Positions 16,681-26,286 of a stretch of 64,000 nt of DNA are shown piece by piece. Under the pieces are notes generated by a model that searched no databases, was not told the origin of the DNA, and saw only the letters and a program-made list of their open reading frames with translations. The DNA is from Dechloromonas sp. HYN0024 (GTDB lineage: Bacteria > Pseudomonadota > Gammaproteobacteria > Burkholderiales > Rhodocyclaceae): contig NZ_CP031842.1 of the NCBI RefSeq assembly GCF_003441615.1, forward strand, positions 1,010,501-1,074,500. The letters run 5' to 3'. The first letter of the stretch is position 1; every line of letters begins with the position of its first letter. The position numbers were made by a program, and so were the translations under genes.

Positions 16681-17170
16681 GCGCCGCCGACTTCTGCTGG
16701 CGATGGGGGCAGCCCCGTTCGCCGCATTTGCCAGCAGCGACCCGACAGCCGGCCTGAAACGCTGGGGCAATGGCGAGTTTCGTCGCTTCGGCTTTCTCGT
16801 CTACGAAGCCACGCTGTGGGCTGGTGATGATCCCCAGCGGCCGCCCCTTGCCTTGCGTCTTGACTACAAGCGCAACATAGCCGGGTTCGCCATTGTCGAG
16901 GCCAGCGTCAAGGAAATGCGGGCGCTGGGTGCCGACGAGGCCAGCCTCAAGCGCTGGGGAGAGGCGATGGCCCGGCTCTTTCCCGACGTCAAGCCGGGGG
17001 ACTGCATCGTCGGTCAATACGAGCCGGAGGTAGCGCGGTTCTATTTCAATGACCGGCTGCTTGGGCGTGTCGAAGATCCAGGATTTGCCCGGGCCTTCTT
17101 TGGCATCTGGCTGGATGCGAGGACGAGTGCGCCGGAATTGCGGGCGGCATTGTTGAGGCGGGGTGTGTGA
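16649..17170 (+). CDS. chalcone isomerase-like exported protein
   Basis: About 173 residues if ATG 16649 is used, overlapping the methyltransferase by 32 bases; a TTG at 16661 is an alternative. KRRRLLLAMGAAPFAAFASS is an export signal with a twin-arginine-like basic patch. The body (FRRFGFLVYEATLWAG, FPDVKPGDCIVGQYEP, FARAFFGIWLDARTS) matches the bacterial chalcone-isomerase-like family. These proteins share the fold of plant chalcone isomerase and fatty-acid-binding proteins and are not expected to act on flavonoids. A periplasmic fatty-acid-binding role fits this lipid operon. Inferred function; family call fairly secure. Confidence 0.82.
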   Translation: MSSSLNSATLKRRRLLLAMGAAPFAAFASSDPTAGLKRWGNGEFRRFGFLVYEATLWAGDDPQRPPLALRLDYKRNIAGFAIVEASVKEMRALGADEASLKRWGEAMARLFPDVKPGDCIVGQYEPEVARFYFNDRLLGRVEDPGFARAFFGIWLDARTSAPELRAALLRRGV

Positions 17171-17327
17171 TGGGTTTTGTTGCTTTCCCTGTTGGGGTAG
17201 CCTTCTTCATTGCCTGCCTTTTTCTTGGCGAAGCGAGAAGAATGTGCGCCCGCCCGCAAGGCGGAATCCCAAGCCCATTCAGCCTGCGCTGTCTCAATCG
17301 CCAACCGAGCAGTTTTCGGGCGCAGCC

Positions 17328-18545
17328 ATGACGAACGGCCGTATCCTCGCCTACGGGCTGCTCGGCCTCCCGCTGGCTTTCGCCGCCCTGCCGATCTACG
17401 TGCACGTTCCCCGTTACTACGCCGAAGCCGCCGGCATGGAATTAGCCCTGCTCGGCGTTATTCTGCTTGGTGCCCGCCTGCTTGATGCCGGCATAGATCC
17501 TTGGCTGGGCTGGCTGGCCGACCGTGTCTCACGCCCGCGCATGGTGGCCATCGCCTTGCTGCCATTTGCCATTGGCTTCGTTGCGCTGCTCAACCCGCCG
17601 GATGCCGACGCTGCTGCGTGGCTACTTGGTTCGCTGGCGCTGACCTATCTCGGTTTCTCGGCCGCCAGTGTCGCCTACCAGGCGTGGGTGGCGGACATTG
17701 GTCTGGATTCTCTCCTTCGAACCCGGCTGACCGCAGCAAGGGAGGGCTTTGGCCTGCTCGGCGTTGTACTCGCTGCAGCGCTGCCAACGCTATTGGCGAC
17801 AAACCTGAGCGACGGTATCGCCCGCTTGAGTTGGGTGCTGCCGCCCTTGTTGCTGATTGCCGCGGTGATTACCTTCAGTCGTGTCGGTATCGGTCAGCCT
17901 GTGCTGGCCGCCAATCAACCCCTGTGGCTCAGTCTGCGCGGCGTTTTTGCCGATACGGCCTTTCGCCGCTTGCTGATGGTATTCATCGCCAACGGTATCG
18001 CTGCTGCCCTGCCGGCTACCTTGTTCCTGTTTTTCGTGGCCGATGTGCTGCAGGCCGAGGCAGCCAGCGGACCGTTGCTGGCCCTGTATTTCGTCGCCGG
18101 GGCAGCGTCGCTGCCGCTCTGGGTGATGCTTTCGGCAAGGTATGGCCGGGTCTTTTCGTGGTTGCTGGCGATGGGCGTGGCGATGGTCGCCTTTGCCGGT
18201 GCCAGCCTGCTTGGTAGCGGCGATGTCTGGCTGTTTGCGGCCATCTGCGTCGCCTCCGGTCTGGCGCTGGGGGCTGATCTCGCACTGCCGGCAGCCATTG
18301 CGGCCGATCTCGGCGAACGTCAGGGGCAGGCCGGGGCTTGCTTCGGCGTCTGGAATTTTGTTGCCAAGCTCAACCTGGCGCTTGCCGCCGGGCTTTCACT
18401 ACCGCTGCTCGGTGCGCTTGGCTATGTGCCGGGTGGTAGCGCCGGCTTGCCCGCCCTGACCTTCGCCTATGCGCTGTTGCCGCTCGCCTTCAAGGCGCTC
18501 GCTGCTGCCTTGCTCTGGCGCTGGCGCCATTCTCTGGAGATCTGA
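17328..18545 (+). CDS. MFS transporter (sugar:cation symporter-like, MFS_2)
   Basis: 405 residues and about 12 membrane helices, starting MTNGRILAYGLLGLPLAFAA. The GARLLDAGIDPWLGWLADR segment corresponds to the MFS_2/GPH loop 2-3 motif (D-x3-D-P-x2-G). Substrate unknown; the lipid-modifying neighbours suggest a lipid, head group or precursor (inference). The frame stays open upstream to 17163, but the extra residues are Cys/Pro-rich with unusual codons and no family support. I therefore treat 17171-17327 as a 157-base spacer in which I see no clear terminator. Confidence 0.86.
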   Translation: MTNGRILAYGLLGLPLAFAALPIYVHVPRYYAEAAGMELALLGVILLGARLLDAGIDPWLGWLADRVSRPRMVAIALLPFAIGFVALLNPPDADAAAWLLGSLALTYLGFSAASVAYQAWVADIGLDSLLRTRLTAAREGFGLLGVVLAAALPTLLATNLSDGIARLSWVLPPLLLIAAVITFSRVGIGQPVLAANQPLWLSLRGVFADTAFRRLLMVFIANGIAAALPATLFLFFVADVLQAEAASGPLLALYFVAGAASLPLWVMLSARYGRVFSWLLAMGVAMVAFAGASLLGSGDVWLFAAICVASGLALGADLALPAAIAADLGERQGQAGACFGVWNFVAKLNLALAAGLSLPLLGALGYVPGGSAGLPALTFAYALLPLAFKALAAALLWRWRHSLEI

Positions 18546-18547
18546 TC

Positions 18548-19069
18548 ATGAAACTTTTGCTGGCTGCTGCGTTGACGTTGGGACTCTCCGGCTGTGCCTC
18601 GACCGGGGTTGAACAATACCGGGCCGAACAGCCCGTTCTCGACCTGAAGACCTACCTGAACGGGACACTCGATGCCTGGGGAATTTTCCAGGGGCGCTCC
18701 GGCGAAGTGAAGAAGCGTTTCCACGTTGTCATCGACGCGCGATGGACAGGGAATACCGGTGTGCTCGATGAAAACTTCAAGTGGTCCGATGGCACGACCT
18801 CGCGCCGGGTGTGGACGTTGACCCGACAGGCTGACGGCAGCTTCCGTGGCCGGGCTGACGATGTGGTCGGCGAGGCGATTGGCGAGGTTTCCGGCAATGC
18901 GCTGCGCTGGCGTTACGTGCTGGCCTTGCCGGTAGATGGCAAGGTCTACAACGTCGACTTCGACGACTGGATGTTCCTGATGGACGACAAGGTGATGATC
19001 AACCGCTCGTATATGTCGAAATTGGGCTTCAATCTGGGCGAAGTGACGCTGACCTTCGTCAAGCGATGA
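18548..19069 (+). CDS. DUF3833 lipoprotein
   Basis: 173 residues with a lipoprotein signal (LGLSGC, acylated C16). The rest is a beta-rich calycin/lipocalin-like domain with FQGRSGEVKKRF, WTLTRQADGSFRGRADDVVGEA and the C-terminal KVMINRSYMSKLGFNLGEVT typical of DUF3833. The protein should sit on the periplasmic face of a membrane and may carry lipid. Starts two bases after the MFS stop; its stop overlaps the SDR start by four bases. Confidence 0.88.
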   Translation: MKLLLAAALTLGLSGCASTGVEQYRAEQPVLDLKTYLNGTLDAWGIFQGRSGEVKKRFHVVIDARWTGNTGVLDENFKWSDGTTSRRVWTLTRQADGSFRGRADDVVGEAIGEVSGNALRWRYVLALPVDGKVYNVDFDDWMFLMDDKVMINRSYMSKLGFNLGEVTLTFVKR

Positions 19070-19821
19070 ACCCGACAATCACCGACTGGCGGGGTAAGCG
19101 GGTCTGGCTGGTTGGTGCCTCGAGCGGTATCGGGGCCGCCATCGCCCACGAACTGGCCGGGCGCGGCGCGCAGCTGGCGCTATCGGCGCGCCGCCTGGAC
19201 AAGCTGGCCGGCCTCGGTATTGCCGATGCCTTGCTGCTGCCCTGCGATGCGACCGATCTCGCCAGTCTGACCGAAGCGCGGCGGGCCGTGCTGGAAGTCT
19301 GGGGGGGCGTCGATCTGGTGGTCTATCTGGCCGGCGATTACGTCCCGATGCGGGCCGATGATTTTGATCTGGCTCTCGCCGAGCATGTCCTTGCCGTCAA
19401 TTTCAACGGGGCCATGCGTCTCGCCGCAACGGTGCTTCCCGACCTCAAGGCAGGTGGCGGCATTGCCTTCGTCGCCAGTGTCGCCGGCTATCGTGGCCTC
19501 CCCAAGGCGTTGTGTTACGGGCCGGGCAAGGCAGCGCTGATTCATTTTGCTGAAGTGCTGCATCTCGATCTGCATCCCAAAGGCATTGGTGTCTGGGTGA
19601 TCAACCCCGGTTTTGTGGCGACGCCACTGACGGCAAAAAATGACTTTCAGATGCCGGCCTTGCTGACCCCCGAACAGGCAGCGATTGCTGCGGTCGAAGG
19701 GTTTGAGTCAGGAAGTTTTGAAATCCATTTTCCGAAGCGATTTACCCGCCTCATGAAGCTCTTCGCGGTTCTCCCCTACCGCTGGTATTTTCCCCTGATT
19801 CGCCGTTTTACCGGAGGCTGA
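19066..19821 (+). CDS. short-chain dehydrogenase/reductase
   Basis: 251 residues. The NAD(P)-binding motif is GASSGIGAAIA near residue 17. Catalytic Ser lies in VASVAGYRG and the Tyr-Lys pair in YGPGK, so the active site is intact. A slightly longer hydrophobic C-terminus (MKLFAVLPYRWYFPLIRRF) may touch the membrane. Presumably acts on a keto or hydroxy acyl intermediate of the operon's lipid pathway; substrate not determinable. Overlaps DUF3833 by ATGA and is followed one base later by the NTF2-like gene. Confidence 0.9.
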   Translation: MNPTITDWRGKRVWLVGASSGIGAAIAHELAGRGAQLALSARRLDKLAGLGIADALLLPCDATDLASLTEARRAVLEVWGGVDLVVYLAGDYVPMRADDFDLALAEHVLAVNFNGAMRLAATVLPDLKAGGGIAFVASVAGYRGLPKALCYGPGKAALIHFAEVLHLDLHPKGIGVWVINPGFVATPLTAKNDFQMPALLTPEQAAIAAVEGFESGSFEIHFPKRFTRLMKLFAVLPYRWYFPLIRRFTGG

Positions 19822-19822
19822 C

Positions 19823-20245
19823 ATGACCCTCGACGAATTGATCGTCTTCTACAACGAGTTTTCGCCGGCCAGCGTCGCGCGCTTTCCCGAGTTCTACAGC
19901 GACAATGCTTATTTCAAGGACCCGTTCAACGAGGTACGCGGTCTGCCAGCCATTCAGCGGATATTCACCCATATGTTCGGCCAGGTTGCCGAGCCGCGTT
20001 TTGTCGTGACCGAAAAGATCGCTGATGAAAACGGTGCAATGCTGGTCTGGGAGTTCTATTACCGGGTTCGCCTGTGGGGGAAGGGCGAGGCGCAGGTCAT
20101 GCGCGGGGTTTCGCACCTCCGGTTCGATGCCGAGGGCAAGGTGAATTACCACCGCGACTATTGGGATGCCGCCGAAGAACTGTACATGAAGCTGCCGGCT
20201 ATCGGATCCCTGATGCGGGGCTTGCGGCGCATGCTGACGGCTTGA
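19823..20245 (+). CDS. NTF2-like (SnoaL) family protein
   Basis: 140 residues forming a single cone-shaped alpha+beta NTF2-like domain (FYSDNAYFKDPFNEVRG, FVVTEKIADENGAMLVWEF, YHRDYWDAAEELYMKLP). Such domains bind small hydrophobic ligands or act as isomerases. Close homologues occur with the same SDR, DUF3833 and MFS neighbours in other proteobacteria. Last gene of the run that begins with the peroxidase; a terminator follows directly. Confidence 0.86.
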   Translation: MTLDELIVFYNEFSPASVARFPEFYSDNAYFKDPFNEVRGLPAIQRIFTHMFGQVAEPRFVVTEKIADENGAMLVWEFYYRVRLWGKGEAQVMRGVSHLRFDAEGKVNYHRDYWDAAEELYMKLPAIGSLMRGLRRMLTA

Positions 20246-20267
20246 TTTTCAGCGACCGCCAATGGAA

Positions 20268-20295
20268 AAGGCCCGCATTTCTGCGGGCCTTCTTG
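20268..20295. terminator. terminator between lipid operon and phasin
   Basis: AAGGCCCGCA (20268-20277) and TGCGGGCCTT (20282-20291) with a TTTC loop, followed by CTTG and preceded by A-rich sequence. It lies between convergent genes and can work both ways. Confidence 0.85.
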
Positions 20296-20316
20296 TTTCA
20301 GCGCGGGGCTGAATAA

Positions 20317-20856
20317 TTACTTGCTGGACTTCTTGACAGCCTTGGTCGTGGCGCTGGTAGCGGCAGCAACGTTGGACTGGGCCATGTCGGTCACTTGCTT
20401 GGCGGTCTTGCGCATGTTGTCGAAAGCAGAGTTGGCGGCAGCGATGGCGCTCTGGACAGCAGCGACAGCGACGTCAGAACCGGCCGGGGCAGACTTGGCA
20501 GCCTTTTCGAGCATGGCAGCAACGTTCTTCTGGAAGTCGCCGAACTGGGCTTCAACCATCTTGGCCAGTTGTTCCTGGGTTTCGGTCGAGATTTCGTAGA
20601 CCGACTTGGAGTAGGCAACAGCCTTGTCAACGTTCGGCTGGGCCAGCGAAGCCTGGATCTTCAGGGCTTCCTGCGGGTCCTTGGCAGCCATCAGGGCCTT
20701 GGCGCTGGAGGCGGAATCTTCGAGGACCGAGCGGGCGGTATCGAGGTTCAGGGTGGCGATGCGCTCGGCAGAAGCCAGGGCGGTGTTGGCAACGGACAGC
20801 AGGGAATCGACAGCAGCCTTGTTGGCGGCGGCGAATTGCTCGGGATTGATAGACAT
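20317..20856 (-). CDS. phasin family protein
   Basis: 179 residues, Ala-rich and almost wholly helical with a Lys-rich tail (TTKAVKKSSK), the classical Phasin_2 layout (MSINPEQFAAANKAAVDSLL, KDPQEALKIQASLAQPNVDKAV). It coats polyhydroxyalkanoate granules and limits their size. Biased codon use suggests high expression. AAGGAG ribosome-binding site lies upstream. Multiple phasin paralogues are common; no PHA synthase lies in this window. An operator-like palindrome upstream suggests PhaR-type control. Confidence 0.92.
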   Translation of the reverse strand: MSINPEQFAAANKAAVDSLLSVANTALASAERIATLNLDTARSVLEDSASSAKALMAAKDPQEALKIQASLAQPNVDKAVAYSKSVYEISTETQEQLAKMVEAQFGDFQKNVAAMLEKAAKSAPAGSDVAVAAVQSAIAAANSAFDNMRKTAKQVTDMAQSNVAAATSATTKAVKKSSK

Positions 20857-20899
20857 CGAAGGCTCCTTGATTAAGAAATAAATTTAGTGCGACGGAGTG

Positions 20900-20938
20900 A
20901 TTGTAGCAGTGTTTTTACCAAAATGCTGCACTGCAGCA
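20900..20938 (-). promoter_or_regulatory. phasin promoter with PhaR-like palindrome
   Basis: On the minus strand TACAAT (20900-20905) is a good -10. The region where the -35 should lie abuts TGCTGC-ACT-GCAGCA (20924-20938), a perfect six-base-arm palindrome. It matches CTGC-N3-GCAG, the element I recall for PhaR of Paracoccus. A repressor bound here would block polymerase until granules titrate it away. Confidence 0.6.
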
Positions 20939-21290
20939 ATATATTTTATGATCTACTTCAATCGGTTAGCTGGGTTATTCATAATCACCCGTTTATGTAT
21001 ATGCACATATTCAAGCGCTGTCGAAGTCGATATGTGACCCGCGAAACAGCCGAAAACGTTTCAGCCATCATCATTTCAGCGAGTTCTTGCAGGCCTGTTT
21101 CAGGGGCGAGAAAAACTGCCGGGTAGGAGTGATCCAAGGCATTTTTGTTGTTGCATTTACAACAAAACAGACTGCCGGGCATGATTCGCATGCCCCGGTT
21201 TTGTGCCTGCTGCCTGCCGGCCGGGATGTATTCCGGTGGGTGATAGAATCCGCCCGTCTCAGCGCAAGCAATTCTTTCTGATCGGACCTC
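20939..21290. other. intergenic region with hairpins, no gene seen
   Basis: No ORF with plausible codon use or start signal. It holds TATGT-N6-ACATA (20994-21009), the perfect nine-base inverted repeat TTTTGTTGT-N7-ACAACAAAA (21143-21167) and a terminator-like hairpin GGGCATG/CATGCCC followed by CGGTTTT (21177-21202). The flavoprotein promoter is probably near TAGAAT at about 21244. Confidence 0.6.
20992..21203 (+). ncRNA. possible intergenic small RNA
   Basis: TTCAAT (20957-20962), 17 bases, CATAAT (20980-20985) could start a transcript of about 210 bases ending at the hairpin-plus-TTTT at 21177-21202. The TTTTGTTGT/ACAACAAAA stem lies inside it. No coding potential is visible and I recognise no RNA family, so this is a weak candidate resting on promoter and terminator placement only. 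Confidence 0.25.
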
Positions 21291-22505
21291 ATGCATTTCG
21301 ACATCATCGTCATTGGCGCCGGCGCGGCCGGCATGATGTGTGCGGCCCAGGCCGGGGCGCGTGGTCGGCGCGTCCTGCTCATTGATCACGCCGACACACT
21401 CGGCGAGCGCATCCGCATCTCCGGGGGCGGGCGCTGCAATTTCACCAATCGCACGGTGAGTGCCGACAATTACCTGTCACAGAACCCGCATTTCTGCCGC
21501 TCGGCCCTGGCCCGTTTCACGCAGTTCGATTTCATCGCCATGATGGAAAAGCGGCGAATCGCCTATCACGAGCGTGAACATGGTCAGTTGTTCTGCGACG
21601 AATCGGCCCAACAGATCATCGACATGCTGCGCGATGCCGGTGATGACGTTGGTGTCCAGTGGGCTTTTCCCTGCGCCGTGCATAACATTGCGCCGCATCC
21701 GGGTGAGGCGGTGAAGCGCTATACCGTCGATACCGACAACGGCCGCTTTTCCTGCCAGTCGCTGGTGGTAGCCACTGGCGGCCTGGCCATCCCTAAAATT
21801 GGGGCCAGCCCCTTCGGTTACCGTTTGGCCGAACAATTCGGCATCCCTGTCATCCCGCCCAAGCCGGCCCTGGTGCCACTGGCGCTGGCACCCGAGGTGC
21901 TCGAACCGATGAAGCCACTGGCCGGGGCCACCCTCGATGCCGTCGCCCGGTTTGCTACAGCGCAGTTCCGCGAAAATGTATTGATCACCCACCGTGGCCT
22001 CTCCGGCCCGGCCATCCTGCAGATTTCCAGCTACTGGCAAATGCAGGAATACCGGAGCGGGAAAAAGCAGCCGGTGGAAATCGACCTGCTGCCCGGTCTC
22101 GATGCCGCTGCCTGGCTGGAAGAGCACCGGCAGGGCAGGGTCCATCTGCCTAACCTGCTGGCCGAGCATCTTCCCCGGCGTTTCGCCCACGAATGGTGCG
22201 CCCTGCTCGGTGGTGAAAAGCTGGTTTCCCGGCCGATCGGTGAACTTGGCCGGCGCGACCTTGAGCTGATCGCCTCACGGCTCAATGCCTGGCCGCTCAT
22301 GCCGGCCGGTACGCTCGGTTTCGCCAAGGCCGAAGTGACGCTGGGAGGCGTGTCGACCGATGCCTTGTCATCGAAGACGATGGAAGCGAAGGCAATGGCG
22401 GGCCTGTACTTCATTGGCGAAGTGGTCGACGTCACCGGGTGGCTGGGCGGCTACAACTTTCAGTGGGCCTGGTCGTCGGGTTGGGTCGCAGGGCAGTTTG
22501 CCTGA
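21291..22505 (+). CDS. HI0933/BaiN-family flavoprotein
   Basis: 404 residues. The FAD-binding GAGAAGMMCAAQAG motif is at the N-terminus, the family signature RISGGGRCNFTN follows near residue 43, and the C-terminal GWLGGYNFQWAWSSGWVAG motif closes the dinucleotide site. Relatives include BaiN and rRNA- or lipid-acting reductases; most are uncharacterised. Not in an evident operon: a long intergenic region precedes it and 220 bases follow. A paralogue of the TIGR03862 branch is at 52841. Confidence 0.88.
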   Translation: MHFDIIVIGAGAAGMMCAAQAGARGRRVLLIDHADTLGERIRISGGGRCNFTNRTVSADNYLSQNPHFCRSALARFTQFDFIAMMEKRRIAYHEREHGQLFCDESAQQIIDMLRDAGDDVGVQWAFPCAVHNIAPHPGEAVKRYTVDTDNGRFSCQSLVVATGGLAIPKIGASPFGYRLAEQFGIPVIPPKPALVPLALAPEVLEPMKPLAGATLDAVARFATAQFRENVLITHRGLSGPAILQISSYWQMQEYRSGKKQPVEIDLLPGLDAAAWLEEHRQGRVHLPNLLAEHLPRRFAHEWCALLGGEKLVSRPIGELGRRDLELIASRLNAWPLMPAGTLGFAKAEVTLGGVSTDALSSKTMEAKAMAGLYFIGEVVDVTGWLGGYNFQWAWSSGWVAGQFA

Positions 22506-22725
22506 GCGTTGAGCAGGTCGATCCGAGCGACGCCTGGTCGCTTGTCCGCTTTTTCCACTCAGTTCAGTCTTGCAAAGCATGCAGGCGCGAGCCGACGGCA
22601 GGTCTCAGTATTGGTTTTCCAGTGCTTTGTAAAAGTCGATAAATTCGATATAGAAAAAATACATATTGCGTATTTTGTCATTTTTGGAATAGCATCGATC
22701 ATGTTCGAAGAGTCGGCCAAATTTG

Positions 22726-25700
22726 ATGACGATGCCCATCGAAGCTCCCCCTGCTAGTGCTGCTCATCTGGCCAGCTTGTGGCGCATTGCCTGCGTCTTC
22801 ATTTTTGCCATCGGGGTGCAACTATCCTTGCAGCTTTATGAAAGCTACGTGCGGATTGATGCCCTCGAACGAGCCGAGTTAGCCAATAGAGTCAGGGTCA
22901 TCGGTGACAATCTCGGCGACAGAATTGATGCCATCCACAAGACACTGGGCGATCTTCGGGAAATCTCCGGGCCTGGTTCACGGGGTTTGGATAGTCCGAC
23001 TGCATCACGGTATCTTGAGGTACTTGGGAAAGCGTTGGCCGGGGTCCGTACCCTGACGGTTCTCGATGCTCACGGCGTGGTTATTGCCAGTAACCGGAAA
23101 GAGCTGATCGGTGCTGATTTTTCCGAGCGGGAGTATTTCATCGTTGCCCGTCAGGGGCTTGACCCCGCCAAACTATACGTCTCCCGGCCATTCAAGACCT
23201 CATTGGGGGTCTTTGCGATCAACATGCTCCGGGTGCGCTTGGATGCCAAGGGGGAGTTTTCCGGGATTGTTTCCGTAACCCTGGATCCCAAATACTTTCG
23301 AACACTCCTTGAATCGGTTCGCTATCAGCCGGATATGTGGACGGCGCTAGGGCACGGTGACGGCGTTCAATTCATGTTGTCACCGGATCGTGAAGGCATG
23401 TCCGGAATGGACCTGGCCAGACCTGGTTCTTTATTCAGCCGACATATGGCCAGTGGCCAAAGCGAAACGGTAATGACGGGTACCGCGCTGGCGACGGGCG
23501 AAAATCGCATCGTGGCCCAGCGCACGGTGAGGCCGGAATCGGTGCCGATGGACAAGCCGCTGGTGGTTGCTGCGAGCCGCGATCTTTCTTTGGTCTTCAG
23601 TCAGTGGCGCGGCGATCTATACCTGCAATGCGGCCTGTTTTCGCTATTCGCCCTGTCGATGCTTGGCGGACTCTGGTTCTATCAGCGTCGTCAGGCGGCT
23701 TACTACGAACTGTTGGCAATCCGGAAGCAGGACATGGAGCGAGCCGATGCGGCGCTCAAAGAAGCACAGTCGATCGGCAGGTTCGGCAGTTATGTTCTGG
23801 ATGTCGCTGCCGGTCGGTGGACCAGTTCAGCCGTGCTTGATCGGTTATTTGGTATCGACGACGCCTATGAGCGCAGCGTCAAAGGTTGGGAGGCGCTGGT
23901 GCATCCCGATGATCGGCAGATGATGTCGAGCTACTTTCAGAACGACGTACTTCAGCAACGTCAGGAGTTCGTCCGCGAGTACCGGATCGTTCGTCCGTCG
24001 GACGGGGCCGAGCGCTGGATGCTGGGAATTGGACGGCTCGAGTACGGTGCGGATCACGCACCAGTCTTCATGAAGGGGACAATTCAGGACATTACCGACA
24101 AGAAACTGACGGAAATCGCCTTGCGAAAACTGTCGCTGGTGGTCGAGCAAAGTCCGGAGTCGGTAATGATCACCGATCTCGATGGCCGCATTGAGTATGT
24201 CAATGATTCCTTTGTCGAGGCGAGTGGCTACGCCAGAGAGGAAGTCATCGGTAAAACGCCGCGTTTCCTGCAGTCTGGATTGACCCCCCAGTCCACCTAT
24301 AACGCGCTTTGGGCAACCGTGAAAAGCGGTCGGATTTGGGCGGGAGAGTTCATCAACAGACGAAAAAATGGCGAGTTGTATTACGAGCACGTGCTCATCT
24401 CGGCGATCCAGCAGGAAAACGGTTCCGTTACCAACTATGTCGCGGTGAAGCAGGACATCACCGAGATCAAACGGATGGCTGAAGAACTGGATCAGCATCG
24501 CCAGCATCTTGAGGAGCTGGTCGCCAAGCGTACACACGAACTGGAAATCACCAAGGAGGCAGCCGAATCGGCGAGCCGCGCGAAAAGTACGTTCCTGGCC
24601 AATATGAGCCATGAGATTCGCACGCCGATGAACGCGATTATCGGGCTGACGCACATGCTGCGGCGGAAAATGACGCTGCCGGAGAACCTCGATAAGCTCA
24701 ACAAGATTTCAGGCGCGGCTGACCATCTCCTTGGGGTCATCAACGATATTCTGGATATTTCCAAGATTGAGGCCGACAAGCTGGTGCTTGAACAAGGCAC
24801 GTTCAATCTGTATCAACTGCTCAATCGTGTTTCGTCGATGGTCATTGACCGCGTTCATGCCAAGGGGCTCGAGCTGATTATCGATGCCAGTCCGGATCTG
24901 GGGATGGTGCTCGGCGATGAAACCCGCCTGGGACAGTCACTCATCAACTATCTCGGCAACGCCATCAAGTTTACCGAGCGTGGCTCGATCATTTTGCGGG
25001 CGAAGATAATCAACGAAAGCCCGGAGGCGTTGACCGTCCGTTTTGAGGTTCAGGATACCGGGATAGGTATTCCAGCCGATCACCTGCCCCGCCTTTTTAC
25101 CGCTTTTGAGCAGGGTGACTCGTCACGAACCCGGCAATATGGCGGCACCGGGCTTGGTTTGGCTATTACCCGGCGGCTGGCAAAACTGATGGGTGGGGAA
25201 GTGGGTGCTGAGAGCACGCAGGGCAGTGGCAGCCTGTTCTGGATGTCGTCGAAACTGGGGCGGCTTCCCGGCGAAAAATCGAACTTTGTCATACCGGTCT
25301 TGAGTGGCTATCGGGCCTTGGTCGTCGACGATAATCCATTGACCCTTCTGGTCCAGAGCCAGTTATTGCGGAAGGTCGGGCTGGAGTGCGATGGCGCATC
25401 TTCCGGCGCGGCTGCCTTGGCCGCCATCCGCTCAGCGGATGATGCCGGTCAGCCTTATGGTCTGGTGACGATAGATTTGAACATGCCTGACATGAATGGC
25501 TTCGAAACCTTGTCAAATCTGCGATCGCTCGCCCTGCAGCATGCGCCGATGGCGGTGCTGATCACCGCCAGTGGTGATGCCGGCATTATTGAAGATGCGC
25601 ATCTGGCCGGTTTTGCGGATGTCCTGATCAAGCCGCTTTCAATGACCGTCCTGCAGACGTGCCTGACCCAGCATCTGGACGAGATTGCGCCAAATCATCA

Positions 25701-26151
25701 GCGTGTCGTGGTGCTTCCGGCAGAGGTGCCTTTGGCCGATGGTGCGCTGAATGCCCTGCGAACCCGATTTGGCGATGCCCGGATTCTCATTGTCGAAGAT
25801 GAGCCGATTAATCAGGAAGTGATCAGGATGTATTTTGAAGAAGTGGGCTGGCATATCGATGTAGCCAATGATGGCAGCGAGGCACTTGGCCTTTGCTCGA
25901 CCAACGACTACGACCTGATCCTGATGGACATGCAGATGCCGGTCATGGATGGACTTGAAGCAACTCGGCAAATACGTAAGCTCCCGAAGGGGGCAGAGGT
26001 TCCCATTGTGGCGATGACCGCCAATGTCTTTACGGAAGACCGGAGGAATTGTCTGGAGGCAGGCATGAACGATTTCATCACCAAGCCAGTATCACCCGAG
26101 CTGTTATATGAAACCTTGTTGATGTGGTTGGAAAAGACGTCGAACCTTTAG
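22726..26151 (+). CDS. hybrid sensor histidine kinase with two receiver domains
   Basis: About 1141 residues; ATG 22726 is chosen, though TTG 22723 or ATG 22732 are possible and no strong ribosome-binding site is visible. Order: TM1 (about 15-40), periplasmic dCache-like sensor (about 50-290), TM2 (about 300-322), PAS (from 349), PAS (from 467), coiled linker, HisKA with the phospho-accepting His in [12 protein letters not shown] (near 630), HATPase (about 735-855, GGTGLGLAI), REC1 (from 862, [12 protein letters not shown]) and REC2 (from 1021, [12 protein letters not shown]). No HPt domain, so relay needs a separate phosphotransferase. A GGDEF-EAL gene follows on the same strand. Confidence 0.93.
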   Translation: MTMPIEAPPASAAHLASLWRIACVFIFAIGVQLSLQLYESYVRIDALERAELANRVRVIGDNLGDRIDAIHKTLGDLREISGPGSRGLDSPTASRYLEVLGKALAGVRTLTVLDAHGVVIASNRKELIGADFSEREYFIVARQGLDPAKLYVSRPFKTSLGVFAINMLRVRLDAKGEFSGIVSVTLDPKYFRTLLESVRYQPDMWTALGHGDGVQFMLSPDREGMSGMDLARPGSLFSRHMASGQSETVMTGTALATGENRIVAQRTVRPESVPMDKPLVVAASRDLSLVFSQWRGDLYLQCGLFSLFALSMLGGLWFYQRRQAAYYELLAIRKQDMERADAALKEAQSIGRFGSYVLDVAAGRWTSSAVLDRLFGIDDAYERSVKGWEALVHPDDRQMMSSYFQNDVLQQRQEFVREYRIVRPSDGAERWMLGIGRLEYGADHAPVFMKGTIQDITDKKLTEIALRKLSLVVEQSPESVMITDLDGRIEYVNDSFVEASGYAREEVIGKTPRFLQSGLTPQSTYNALWATVKSGRIWAGEFINRRKNGELYYEHVLISAIQQENGSVTNYVAVKQDITEIKRMAEELDQHRQHLEELVAKRTHELEITKEAAESASRAKSTFLANMSHEIRTPMNAIIGLTHMLRRKMTLPENLDKLNKISGAADHLLGVINDILDISKIEADKLVLEQGTFNLYQLLNRVSSMVIDRVHAKGLELIIDASPDLGMVLGDETRLGQSLINYLGNAIKFTERGSIILRAKIINESPEALTVRFEVQDTGIGIPADHLPRLFTAFEQGDSSRTRQYGGTGLGLAITRRLAKLMGGEVGAESTQGSGSLFWMSSKLGRLPGEKSNFVIPVLSGYRALVVDDNPLTLLVQSQLLRKVGLECDGASSGAAALAAIRSADDAGQPYGLVTIDLNMPDMNGFETLSNLRSLALQHAPMAVLITASGDAGIIEDAHLAGFADVLIKPLSMTVLQTCLTQHLDEIAPNHQRVVVLPAEVPLADGALNALRTRFGDARILIVEDEPINQEVIRMYFEEVGWHIDVANDGSEALGLCSTNDYDLILMDMQMPVMDGLEATRQIRKLPKGAEVPIVAMTANVFTEDRRNCLEAGMNDFITKPVSPELLYETLLMWLEKTSNL

Positions 26152-26286
26152 CCATCTGGCAATGTCATCGAAAAACCAGGGATCAGGTTCAAGTTGGACT
26201 CTGTCGATCTAGCAACAGATAGTCGGGTCCTGAGAGCGGCAGTTTTACGATAAAACGATAATACGTGAGGCGTTGCAAAGCACTCC

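Noticed and set aside
16649..17170. Flavonoid chalcone isomerase activity
   Set aside because: Bacterial members share the fold only; the operon context is lipid modification and an export signal is present.
17163..17327. N-terminal extension of the MFS protein
   Set aside because: The extra residues are Cys- and Pro-rich before the first membrane helix and lie outside the family; ATG 17328 gives the normal start.
20887..21126. 79-residue open frame in the phasin upstream region
   Set aside because: No ribosome-binding site, poor codon use, and it overlaps the phasin promoter and palindrome.
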